A DNA stretch of 34,031 bases, taken from positions 1 to 34,031 of the forward strand of contig JBKHJA010000016.1 in assembly GCA_046538375.1 (NCBI GenBank), in the 5' to 3' direction. Origin of the DNA: JBKHJA01 sp046538375. Lineage in GTDB: Bacteria > Acidobacteriota > Aminicenantia > Aminicenantales > Aminicenantaceae. Below, one piece after another: positions 1 through 7,175 of the stretch. The notes under the pieces were generated by a model that worked only from the letters and a program-made list of their open reading frames with translations, had not been told where the DNA came from and did no database searches. How positions within the stretch are numbered: the stretch's first letter is position 1; each line of letters starts with the position of its first letter. The position numbers were made by a program, and so were the translations under genes.

Positions 1-43
1 TTCAATCATTATTTACAACCATTACGGTTTTGGGGGTGCTTCC
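1..43 (-). repeat. G/C-hairpin repeat family, copy D (cut by window edge)
   Basis: Read on the minus strand, this segment matches the left part of the repeat copy at 32064-32110. Both contain GGAAGC, then an ACCGT-ATG stretch, then TAAATAATGATT in the same order and spacing. The G/C-rich hairpin half would lie outside the window. The match was found by eye and is short, so confidence is moderate. Confidence 0.5.
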
Positions 44-63
44 CAATTAAGACGAACTTTGGA

Positions 64-92
64 TTGACCTTATTTTTTTAATGTGCTAGAGT
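64..92 (+). promoter_or_regulatory. Candidate sigma-70 promoter of the AMIN/barrel gene
   Basis: A -35-like TTGACC (64-69) is followed after 17 bases by a -10-like TAGAGT (87-92). Transcription would start near base 99, ahead of both candidate start codons of the downstream gene (GTG 129, TTG 183). The -10 is only a fair match. Confidence 0.4.
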
Positions 93-182
93 TCTTCAAG
101 AAAAATAAGCCAATTTTCAGCCCGGAAAGTGAAAACTTGTTTCCTAAGATCCACCAAAAATAAAAGAAAGAAAGAGAATGCT

Positions 183-1253
183 TTGAAAACAACAAAAACA
201 ACAGGAACTTTCTTGATAAGCCTTCTTTTCTTGATAAATTTGTGTTTGGCTCGAGCTGATGATTCCACCGTATTGGAAGAAATCCGGTTGGATAAATTGG
301 AAGATAAGCTGGTTGTTCATCTGGACATAGATCAGCCTTTCAGCTACAAAAGCTTTTCTCTCTCTGATCCCAACCGGGTGGTTATTGATTTCATAGGGGC
401 CAAAGAATTCCACTGCCCTCCGCACACAGAAGTTATTCACTTTGGGGTCAAGGCCATAAGAGTGGCCAAATATCAGCCGGATGTAACCAGGGTTGTCTTC
501 GACCTCGCCGGAGAGTTTCCCGATTATAAAATCGAAGAATCCACCACCGGACTCACCGCTTTTTTCTGGCTGGAAAAAGAAATAATGGAAAAAGAGAGGG
601 AAAAAGTTGAAGAAAAACCTGCACCTGTGAAAAAAGAAGAAATCCCGGAAGAAGAGAAAGAGACTGAAGTGAAACCCGAACAAAAACCACCAAAAGAGCT
701 CTTCCCTCGATTGAAAAGAAAGCCACCCAGAGAAGACAAAATGGCCTTCTTTGTAGGTCTGATGGGTGGTTTTCAATTCATGCATGCTTCCCGTCTCCAG
801 GATGTGTATGGAAAAAGTTCCCCTTTCACAGGAGTGGAAACATTTTTCAAACTTCCGTTGAACTCAAGGGATCGGGTTGGAGTGTCCTTAGGCTTTCGAT
901 TCATTTCCGATAAGGGAGAGAATGATTACCAGCAAAGCAGGCTGGAGATTACACCCATAACTCTCTCTGTGTTTTATTTAAGGAAGTACGGAATATTTTC
1001 CCCTTTTGTGGGCTTGGGAGTGGATCACTACAACTACAGCGAGAACTCTCCTGAAACCATTGGCCAGCCCCTGTATTCCCGAAAAACATGGGGAGGGCAT
1101 ATCCAGGCTGGCACTTATATCCATCTCACATCTTTTTTCTCCCTGAAATTCTACATCGGATATTACAGTGCCCGTTTTAAGGAAAGCGGCACTGATATCA
1201 ATCTTGGTGGGAACGGCTACGGTGTGGCCTTAGCTTACTATTTCCGATTCTAG
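183..1253 (+). CDS. AMIN-domain outer-membrane beta-barrel protein
   Basis: The frame is open from a GTG at 129, but I prefer the TTG at 183. It follows an AG-rich stretch (AAAGAGAA) and makes the product begin directly with a typical signal peptide: KTTKTTG, a hydrophobic core, then a cut near CLARA-DD. After it comes an AMIN-like domain of about 100 residues (motifs VVHLDIDQPF, DPNRVVIDFIGA, TRVVFDLAG), a domain that binds peptidoglycan or envelope partners. A linker of about 60 residues rich in Lys, Glu and Pro follows. The last 170 residues or so show alternating amphipathic strands with Gly/Tyr/Phe and end in YYFRF, the terminal aromatic expected for an outer-membrane barrel. A periplasmic AMIN domain tethered to a barrel suggests an envelope-linking role; the exact function is unknown. 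The gene converges on rtcB. Confidence 0.75.
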   Translation: MKTTKTTGTFLISLLFLINLCLARADDSTVLEEIRLDKLEDKLVVHLDIDQPFSYKSFSLSDPNRVVIDFIGAKEFHCPPHTEVIHFGVKAIRVAKYQPDVTRVVFDLAGEFPDYKIEESTTGLTAFFWLEKEIMEKEREKVEEKPAPVKKEEIPEEEKETEVKPEQKPPKELFPRLKRKPPREDKMAFFVGLMGGFQFMHASRLQDVYGKSSPFTGVETFFKLPLNSRDRVGVSLGFRFISDKGENDYQQSRLEITPITLSVFYLRKYGIFSPFVGLGVDHYNYSENSPETIGQPLYSRKTWGGHIQAGTYIHLTSFFSLKFYIGYYSARFKESGTDINLGGNGYGVALAYYFRF

Positions 1254-1481
1254 ACCCGTAAACCAGCATAAAAACAATCCAAAAAAAGCCAGATGTCCAA
1301 ATTGTCGATCTCCATGATCCTGGTTCTTTTTTACGGGGCGGGTGGGGGTTTGGTTTTTATGAGCACAGGCTTGTTTATCGGTCTTTGTTTTGGAATAAGA
1401 ATAGGAATTTCCTCCTTGGAATCCAATATCGTTGGGATCAATAGAAGGAGTAAAGAATGGCAGGGGGAGGAATGTCCCTTT

Positions 1482-2909
1482 TTAACCTTTCATGACTCCT
1501 ACAGGAACCAATCGAGCCACCAGCTTTCCGATCCCCACTTCATGAGAGACTTTCACCACTTCATCCACATCTTTATAAGCTCCGGAGGCTTCCTCAGCCA
1601 CACCTTTCCAACCTGTAAACTGAAGCTCCACGCCTTTATTTTCCAATTCCTTCTTGATCTTCTCTCCTCTGAATCGACGCAGGGCCGCACGCCTGGACAT
1701 CACTCTTCCGGCGCCGTGAGCAGTGGAACCAAAACTTATCTCTTCGGCCTGTTTTGTTCCTACCAGCACGTAGGAGGCAGTCCCCATGCTCCCGGGTATG
1801 AGAACCGGCTGTCCCACAGAGCGGTAGACTTCTGGAATTTCCTCTCGACCAGAACCAAAACTTCTGGTGGCTCCTTTTCGGTGAACACAGACTTCTTTTA
1901 TCCGGCCGTTGATACTGTGTTTTTCGAATTTGGCCACGTTATGGCAAACATCATAAACCTGGTCCATTCCTTCTGAACTTCCCATGATTTTGGCAAATAC
2001 ACTGCGGACCCAATGAGCAATCATCTGCCTGTTGGCAAAGGCAAAATTCACGGCTGCGCTCATGGATTTATAATATTCCTGCCCCAGGGGAGAGTGGATG
2101 GGAGCATTGATCAATTCTCTATCAGGAAGACCTTTGGTACCGAATTTGTTTTCCATGGATCGGATAAAATCAGAAGCCACCTGGTGCCCCAGACCGCGGC
2201 TTCCGCAGTGAATCATGACCATGATCTGTCCTTCCTTCCCTATCCCAAAAACTTTGGCCACCTGGCTGTCAAAAATCTCATCCACTTTCTGAATCTCCAG
2301 AAAATGATTGCCTGCACCCAACGTCCCCAACTGAGGGACACCTCTCTCTAACGCTCTCTTGGAAAGAAAACTGGTATCAGCCGTTTTCATCCTTCCGTAT
2401 TCTTCTGTTCGCTGCAAATCCGCTTTCATTCCGTATCCATTCTCCACAGCCCATTCAGCTCCCTTCATACACACCTCCTCAAGACCGCTGCGGGTGAGGC
2501 GGGTGGTTCCTCCTTTACCCACTCCTGCTGGAACCTCTTTGAAAATCTCAACCAGAAGCTGCTTCCGCTGGGCGTAAATGTCCTGTTCAGCGTAATCGCT
2601 CCTCAGCAGTCTGACCCCACAGTTTATGTCATACCCAACTCCGCCCGGAGAGATGACTCCCTGGTCCAAATCAAAAGCAGCCACTCCGCCTATGGGAAAA
2701 CCATACCCTTGATGAGCGTCAGGCATGACATAGGCTTTCCGCTGGATCCCATTCAGACAAGCCACATTTCTGGCCTGCCTGAGGGTGAGATCATTCTTGA
2801 TGCTCTCCAGCAATTTGGAAGAAGCGTAGAGAACAGTAGGAACCTTCATCTCTCCCTGTTTGGGAATCTCCCAGGTGTAATCGTTTATTTTTTTCACATT
2901 TATGTCCAT
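1482..2909 (-). CDS. rtcB: RNA-splicing ligase RtcB
   Basis: This 475-residue protein is a full-length RtcB, the GTP- and Mn-dependent ligase that joins 2',3'-cyclic-phosphate or 3'-phosphate RNA ends to 5'-OH ends in tRNA splicing or RNA repair. The metal-site motif GGVGYDINCGVRLL includes Cys97. Other family motifs are HCGSRGLGHQ, NAPIHSPLGQEYY, VHRKGATRSFG and, near the C terminus, AHGAGRVMSR with the guanylylated histidine. The ATG at 2909 is preceded by GAGGTGA, which lies inside the end of the archease gene, so the two are probably translationally coupled. It is last in the order pncB-archease-rtcB. No rtcR-type regulator or RtcA cyclase is seen here, so control probably differs from the E. 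coli rtc operon. Confidence 0.96.
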   Translation of the reverse strand: MDINVKKINDYTWEIPKQGEMKVPTVLYASSKLLESIKNDLTLRQARNVACLNGIQRKAYVMPDAHQGYGFPIGGVAAFDLDQGVISPGGVGYDINCGVRLLRSDYAEQDIYAQRKQLLVEIFKEVPAGVGKGGTTRLTRSGLEEVCMKGAEWAVENGYGMKADLQRTEEYGRMKTADTSFLSKRALERGVPQLGTLGAGNHFLEIQKVDEIFDSQVAKVFGIGKEGQIMVMIHCGSRGLGHQVASDFIRSMENKFGTKGLPDRELINAPIHSPLGQEYYKSMSAAVNFAFANRQMIAHWVRSVFAKIMGSSEGMDQVYDVCHNVAKFEKHSINGRIKEVCVHRKGATRSFGSGREEIPEVYRSVGQPVLIPGSMGTASYVLVGTKQAEEISFGSTAHGAGRVMSRRAALRRFRGEKIKKELENKGVELQFTGWKGVAEEASGAYKDVDEVVKVSHEVGIGKLVARLVPVGVMKG

Positions 2910-2917
2910 TTTTCACC

Positions 2918-3340
2918 TCATATATCGACCACAACCTGTGCGGTGAAGTGGTCATTCTTTTTGATATTCATCTGGTGGTAGGTTATGGCCTTGACATCAC
3001 CAAAGATTTTGTATTTTTCAGAATATTTATCTCCTCTAAAAAGTGCGTTTAAAAAATACCGTCCGTTTTTCTTTTGAATATTCATCTTTTCCACTGATGC
3101 CAGAAGAAACATCTTGGAATCCAAAAGATAGAGGATTTCTTCTAAAAAATTGACCAGAAGCTGCTCCAGATCATTTCCTTCAACCTTGACTTTATGCTGT
3201 ATATTCTTTTTGACATCCTTCCATTCCCACATAAGAGAAGCTGTAGCCAAGGCGGCATTGGTGAAGGACTCTTCCAAGCTCTTCCCATAGGCCCGGAACT
3301 TGGCATCACCGGTATGCTGAAGAAACCTGTATTTTTTCAC
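2918..3340 (-). CDS. Archease, RtcB cofactor
   Basis: This 140-residue protein begins KKYRFLQHTGDAKFRAYGKS, the archease N-terminal signature (usually HTADxxxRAxGxS), and ends in the family's HFTAQVVVDI strand carrying the metal-binding aspartate. Archease speeds guanylylation of RtcB and lets it turn over repeatedly. The start is a GTG at 3340, one base after the pncB stop (TGAGGTG), which indicates coupled translation. It lies 8 bases upstream of rtcB, the classic pairing. The usual TAD of the first motif is TGD here, a mild divergence. The identification is secure through both motif and neighbour. Confidence 0.93.
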   Translation of the reverse strand: MKKYRFLQHTGDAKFRAYGKSLEESFTNAALATASLMWEWKDVKKNIQHKVKVEGNDLEQLLVNFLEEILYLLDSKMFLLASVEKMNIQKKNGRYFLNALFRGDKYSEKYKIFGDVKAITYHQMNIKKNDHFTAQVVVDI

Positions 3341-3341
3341 C

Positions 3342-4709
3342 TCAACTTTCTCCCAGTTCTTTTTCTTTCACTTCCTGGACTATTTCCTGCTGGAGGTTCT
3401 TCAATCGAGGAGACAGACTCACTGGATAAAAATCTCCTCCCCCCTCTATTTTTTTGTATTTATCATCAAGGCAAGAAAACTCCTGCAAGAAACTCTGTTG
3501 AATCTGGGATAAAGAGGGGGAGGAACAAATGATTTTTCCCTCTTCCATCACCTTCCTCAGCAGCGGCTCCCCTCCTTTTTGGTTTTCGTCCCTTAAGCCG
3601 ATGATATCTTTTTCTAACTTTCCACCCGGTGAGGTGAAGCGCCAAACCTGCTTATCCGAAGGCAGGCTTCTCTTCCCGGTGCTGAGCTTGAGCACCGGAC
3701 GCCCGTCATATCTCACCATTTTATAGGCCATATCCAGGTAGGGAGCATCAGCAGAGACTCCCATCTTTGTTCCCACTCCGAAGGAATCAATATCAGCTCC
3801 CTTTTTGAATACTTCTTGGATTTTGTACTCATCAAAGCCTCCACTGGCCAGAATTTGGGCCTCATCAAGATCAGAATCCAGAAGGACTTTTCTCACTTTT
3901 CGGCTGAGGGAAGCCATATCCCCGCTGTCCAGCCTCACTCCTTTCAATTTCCTTCCCTCCCTGGCCATCTCTTTCCCCACTTCCGCTGCCTTCACGGCTC
4001 CCTGGATGGTGTCATAGGTGTCCACCAGCAGCACTGTATTCTGGGGAAAGGACCGGGCAAAGGCTCTGAACGAATCGATTTCCCTCTCAAAGCTGGTCAC
4101 AAAAGAATGAGCCATGGTCCCAAAAATGGGAATGCCGTACATTTTCCCTGCCAGAACATTGCTGGTGCCTGTGAATCCTCCGATGAAACTGGCCCGCGCC
4201 ACTTTCATCCCTGCATCAGTGCCCTGAGTCCGACGCAGAGAAAAATCGACAAGCTGGCGGGGATGGGCTGCGTGCACACACCGGGAAGCCTTGGTGGCGA
4301 TAGTGGTCTGAAGATTGACGGCATTGATCAGAAAGGTTTCCACTATCTGAGCTTCAATGAGAGGAGCGGCGATTTCAATGACCGGCTCATCGGCAAAAAA
4401 GATTCGGCCCTCAGGAAGAGCATAAACTTCACCGGTGAATCGAAACTTTTCCAGGTAAGACAGGAATTCAGGCTTGAAGAAACCTGTTTCCTCCAAGAAA
4501 GCCAGGTCTTCAGATGTGAATTCCAGCTTCCCAAGATAGCCCAGAACTTCTGCCAGGCCAGCGCAGACAAAATACTGCCGTGAAGGAGGATACTCGCGCA
4601 CGAAAAGCGAGAAAGTGGCTTCCTGCATCATGTTTTGTTCCAGATAGCAGGCTGCCATAGTCAGCTCATACAGGTCAGTGAACAAGGCCAAATTCTTCAT
4701 ATCCACCAT
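3342..4709 (-). CDS. pncB: Nicotinate phosphoribosyltransferase
   Basis: This enzyme makes nicotinate mononucleotide from nicotinate and PRPP in the salvage branch of NAD synthesis. Family motifs are visible: FTDLYELTMAACYLEQ at the N terminus, DFSLRRTQGTDAGMKVARAS (PRPP/base region, with the His of the usual FSxRRxHG replaced by Gln), GTMAHSFV, LLVDTYDT and GVRLDSGDM, followed by the ASGGFDE and FGVGT phosphate-binding segments. I start at the ATG at 4709, which has GGAG six bases upstream. An in-frame GTG at 4721 gives four more residues but lacks a ribosome site. The length, 455 residues, is normal. It leads the pncB-archease-rtcB unit, and a long palindromic repeat lies just upstream. Confidence 0.93.
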   Translation of the reverse strand: MVDMKNLALFTDLYELTMAACYLEQNMMQEATFSLFVREYPPSRQYFVCAGLAEVLGYLGKLEFTSEDLAFLEETGFFKPEFLSYLEKFRFTGEVYALPEGRIFFADEPVIEIAAPLIEAQIVETFLINAVNLQTTIATKASRCVHAAHPRQLVDFSLRRTQGTDAGMKVARASFIGGFTGTSNVLAGKMYGIPIFGTMAHSFVTSFEREIDSFRAFARSFPQNTVLLVDTYDTIQGAVKAAEVGKEMAREGRKLKGVRLDSGDMASLSRKVRKVLLDSDLDEAQILASGGFDEYKIQEVFKKGADIDSFGVGTKMGVSADAPYLDMAYKMVRYDGRPVLKLSTGKRSLPSDKQVWRFTSPGGKLEKDIIGLRDENQKGGEPLLRKVMEEGKIICSSPSLSQIQQSFLQEFSCLDDKYKKIEGGGDFYPVSLSPRLKNLQQEIVQEVKEKELGES

Positions 4710-4744
4710 GGTTATCTCCACAAATCTATCATTTCTATTGCCTT

Positions 4745-4890
4745 TGTCCCAAAGTGACGGGATAAAAAAGGATGAAATGTTGGAGGAAAATGTCTCCGCT
4801 CTAGTTCAGATTTTTAAATCTGAAATGCCGCTCAGACATTTACCATCCAACATTTATCCTAATCTTTAGCAATCACGTCACTTTAGGACA
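4745..4890. repeat. 146-bp long palindrome (MITE-like)
   Basis: The ends are inverted copies: TGTCCCAAAGTGACG at 4745-4759 and CGTCACTTTAGGACA at 4876-4890, with one mismatch. Inside, GGATGAAATGTTGGA pairs with TCCAACATTTATCC, then AAATGTCT pairs with AGACATTT. The centre is a perfect hairpin TCAGATTT-TT-AAATCTGA (4806-4823). The whole can fold as one long interrupted stem. Size and terminal inverted repeats fit a miniature inverted-repeat element. It lies in the leader or promoter region of pncB. No second copy was seen in this window. Confidence 0.65.
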
Positions 4891-4946
4891 TTCTCTTTTT
4901 ATTATATAAAACTATGATCCTTTCATAAAATGATTTAGAAATACAA

Positions 4947-5021
4947 GTATCCTTATACCCCATGATAATAGGTGAGGAACGGGGGGTCGTCATCCCCGTC
5001 CCTCACCTTTTTAAAATGAAT
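4947..5021 (-). repeat. G/C-hairpin repeat family, copy A
   Basis: On the minus strand this begins directly after the amrS stop codon and contains GGTGAGGGACGGGG, a short loop with ATGACGA, then CCCCCCGTTCCTCACC. These form a stem of about 14 bp. The core TGACGACCCCCC and the trailing ATAAGGAT match the copies at 22144 and 32137. The central AAAATAAGCGTGC of copy C is missing here. It could act as a terminator for amrS on the minus strand, although the only T-run lies on the plus-strand side. Confidence 0.7.
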
Positions 5022-5032
5022 AGGATTGAAAT

Positions 5033-6061
5033 TCAGGCTTCAGGGGGATAGGAAAATACTCCGGCGATTTTTTTCCCGCAGAAAGGACAGGCAGAATCCT
5101 TGATATTTTTTTTGCCCAGGAAAAAACCCTGCCTCTGAATCACCGTCTTCTGGCACTGCGGACACAGGGTCTCTTCTGATTCTCCTAAAACATTCCCGAT
5201 GTAAACATAATGGAGCCCCTCTTTTTTGCCTATGGAATACGCGCGGCGCAGAGTCTCCATGGGCGTCGCTGAAGCGTGATTATACTGATAATCGGGATGG
5301 AATCGGCTGATATGCCAGGGAATGTCAGAATCCAAATCAGAAATAAAACGGGCGATTTGGGTTAACTCTTCTTCTCCATCGTTTTGATCAGGAACAACCA
5401 GAGTGGTCACCTCCACCCATATGTTCGATTCCTTCATCAGCCGAATGGAATCCAGAACAGGCTGCAGATGAGCCTTACATATCTTTTTATAAAAATCTTC
5501 CTTGAAGGATTTCAGGTCCACATTGCAGGCATCAAGATAGGGACGAATGGTCTCTAAGGCTTCCGGTGTCATGTAGCCGTTGGTGACAAAAATATTGGCC
5601 ATTCCTTCCTTTTTAGCCAGCTTGGCTGTTTCATAAGCATACTCAAAAAAAATAGTAGGCTCCGTGTAGGTGTAGGATATGCTCTGACAGCCTCGCGATT
5701 TAGCCCCATTGACAATTTCTTCCGGCAGCATTTTTTGCTCTGAGATGTCTTGGTCATCCTTCTTTTTGATCTGAGAAATCTGCCAGTTTTGACAGAAGGG
5801 ACAGCGAAAGTTGCAGCCGATGGTGGCAATAGAAAAGGAAGTGGTACCTGGCAGAAAATGGTAGAGAGGCTTTTTCTCGATGGGATCGATATGGGCAGCA
5901 ATGACCTCGCCAAACACATGGGTATAGAGCTTGCCTTCTCTGTTCTGCCTCACTCCACAGACTCCAAATTTTGAATCGGCAATCTCACAGCGGTGATGAC
6001 AGAGAAAACAGGAAACTTTCCTCTTATCCAGCGATCTGTAAAGCATGGCCTCTTTAATCAT
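5033..6061 (-). CDS. amrS: AmrS-type radical SAM enzyme (AmmeMemoRadiSam system)
   Basis: This 342-residue radical SAM protein has the cluster motif C83-NFR-C87-PF-C90-QNW. It is preceded by a family-specific N terminus with four cysteines (C18, C21, C25, C35) and the IDPIEKKPLYHFLPG segment typical of AmrS and the related PflA-like group. Further motifs are TYTEPTIFFEYAYE and WHISRFHPDYQY. The C terminus carries two CxxC pairs, a zinc-ribbon-like tail. AmrS is associated with AMMECR1 and Memo-like partners in the AmmeMemoRadiSam system, whose reaction I cannot state with certainty. No partner is present in this window. The gene follows the VOC gene with a 12-base gap, and repeat copy A begins just past its stop. 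Confidence 0.85.
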   Translation of the reverse strand: MIKEAMLYRSLDKRKVSCFLCHHRCEIADSKFGVCGVRQNREGKLYTHVFGEVIAAHIDPIEKKPLYHFLPGTTSFSIATIGCNFRCPFCQNWQISQIKKKDDQDISEQKMLPEEIVNGAKSRGCQSISYTYTEPTIFFEYAYETAKLAKKEGMANIFVTNGYMTPEALETIRPYLDACNVDLKSFKEDFYKKICKAHLQPVLDSIRLMKESNIWVEVTTLVVPDQNDGEEELTQIARFISDLDSDIPWHISRFHPDYQYNHASATPMETLRRAYSIGKKEGLHYVYIGNVLGESEETLCPQCQKTVIQRQGFFLGKKNIKDSACPFCGKKIAGVFSYPPEA

Positions 6062-6073
6062 TTCACTCCGCTG

Positions 6074-6475
6074 TCATGCTTCATATATTTCAATGAGGTT
6101 TCCTTCAGGATCACGAATAAAACAAATCGAACCTCTCTCCCTTTCAATCTCCACTGTGTGGACTCCTTTTGCTTTGAGCTCTTCGAAATATTCGCTCTTG
6201 TCCCTCACCGCTAATCCCCAGTGGTTGTAACCCCAAGCCTCAGAGATCCTGGGCTTCAATTTCTGGTTATGAGGAGAGATGACCTCCAGTACAATCTCAC
6301 CCAGCTTGAGTTTGGTGAGGCGGCAGGAAGAGGGGATTTCGAAGATTTTTTTCATCACCTCTTCAGGAATGGACTTGGTCTCCATCTCTTTAAATCCCAG
6401 CATTTTGGTGTAAAAATCTATCAAAAGCTGACAATTTTCGGTCAGCAGTCCGATATGATGGCATCGATGAACCAT
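6074..6475 (-). CDS. VOC-superfamily (glyoxalase I-like) protein
   Basis: This 133-residue protein is a single vicinal-oxygen-chelate module pair (beta-alpha-beta-beta-beta twice). It begins HRCHHIGLLTENCQLLIDFY and ends FIRDPEGNLIEIYEA. Likely metal ligands are the early His of HHIG, the Glu in IVLEVIS, the His in GYNHWGLAV and the Glu in NLIEIYE, all in the positions used by glyoxalase I and methylmalonyl-CoA epimerase. The substrate cannot be decided. The length is less than that of many epimerases and is compatible with a lactoylglutathione lyase-like fold. A ribosome site AAAGGAAA precedes the ATG at 6475. Neighbours (nth, amrS) give no metabolic hint. Confidence 0.8.
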   Translation of the reverse strand: MVHRCHHIGLLTENCQLLIDFYTKMLGFKEMETKSIPEEVMKKIFEIPSSCRLTKLKLGEIVLEVISPHNQKLKPRISEAWGYNHWGLAVRDKSEYFEELKAKGVHTVEIERERGSICFIRDPEGNLIEIYEA

Positions 6476-6498
6476 GATTTATTTCCTTTCTGTTCGGA

Positions 6499-7164
6499 TC
6501 ATGCAGGCCTGGCAAGTTCGGGGAAAAAATCACTGGGTGAAGGACAGAGCTGGCGGATCACACACCAAGGACAGCGGGGCTTGCGGGCTTGACAGATCCT
6601 TCGTCCATGATTGACCAGCATGTAATTGAAATCAAGCCAGTCCTCTTCAGGCACAATCTTCATCAGGTCTTTCTCAATTTTATCTGGATTTTTTTCCTGG
6701 CTCAACCCCAACCTCGAAGCCAGCCTCTTCACATGGGTATCCACGGCAATGCCTTCTGCTTTTTTGAAGGCAGTGGAAAGTACGATATTGGCGGTCTTTC
6801 TGGCCACACCAGGAAGAGTGATGAGGTCTTCCATGCTGTCAGGAACTTTTCCATCAAAATCTTCCACAATCTTTTTGCAGGCAAGAATGATGCTTCGGGC
6901 TTTATTCCTGAAGAATCCTGTGGACCTGACTTCCTGTTCTAAAGTGGGCTGATCTGCGCCAGCAAAATCCTGGGGAGTTTGGTATTTTTGAAAAAGCGAG
7001 GGGGTAATCTGGTTGACTTTCTCATCGGTGGATTGAGCAGATAAAATGGTGGCCACCAGGATTTGCAGCGGCGTTTTGAAATGAAGAGCGGTGCAGCTTC
7101 GGGGATACTCCCTGCGCAGTATCTTGATGATGGCACCGATTCTCTTTCCGGCACTTTCCATCAT
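6499..7164 (-). CDS. nth: Endonuclease III (DNA glycosylase/AP lyase)
   Basis: Endonuclease III removes oxidised pyrimidines and cleaves the AP site. The helix-hairpin-helix LPGVARKTANIVL holds the catalytic lysine, and AVDTHVKRLASRLGL carries the catalytic aspartate. The C terminus has the 4Fe-4S signature C-x6-C-x2-C-x5-C (CQARKPRCPWCVIRQLC). The frame is open from 7203, overlapping nrdJ, but the ATG at 7164 has a strong GGAGGTGA upstream, so I start there. This gives 221 residues, no overlap and an 11-base gap after the nrdJ stop. Its cluster makes it a client of the nearby Fe-S genes. Confidence 0.95.
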   Translation of the reverse strand: MMESAGKRIGAIIKILRREYPRSCTALHFKTPLQILVATILSAQSTDEKVNQITPSLFQKYQTPQDFAGADQPTLEQEVRSTGFFRNKARSIILACKKIVEDFDGKVPDSMEDLITLPGVARKTANIVLSTAFKKAEGIAVDTHVKRLASRLGLSQEKNPDKIEKDLMKIVPEEDWLDFNYMLVNHGRRICQARKPRCPWCVIRQLCPSPSDFFPELARPA

Positions 7165-7175
7165 TTCACCTCCGT

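Noticed and set aside
144..785. 213-codon minus-strand frame within the AMIN/barrel gene
   Set aside because: It mirrors the Lys/Glu-rich linker of the plus-strand gene as Phe-rich nonsense; the plus-strand product has a signal peptide and domains.
1293..1976. 227-codon plus-strand frame with a hydrophobic start
   Set aside because: Most of it is antisense to rtcB, and the N-terminal hydrophobic stretch has no ribosome site. The short convergent gap 1254-1481 contains nothing I can support.
4971..5007. Simple rho-independent terminator on the plus strand
   Set aside because: A stem followed by TTTTT is present, but no plus-strand gene is upstream, and the sequence aligns with the dispersed repeat family, so I called it repeat copy A.
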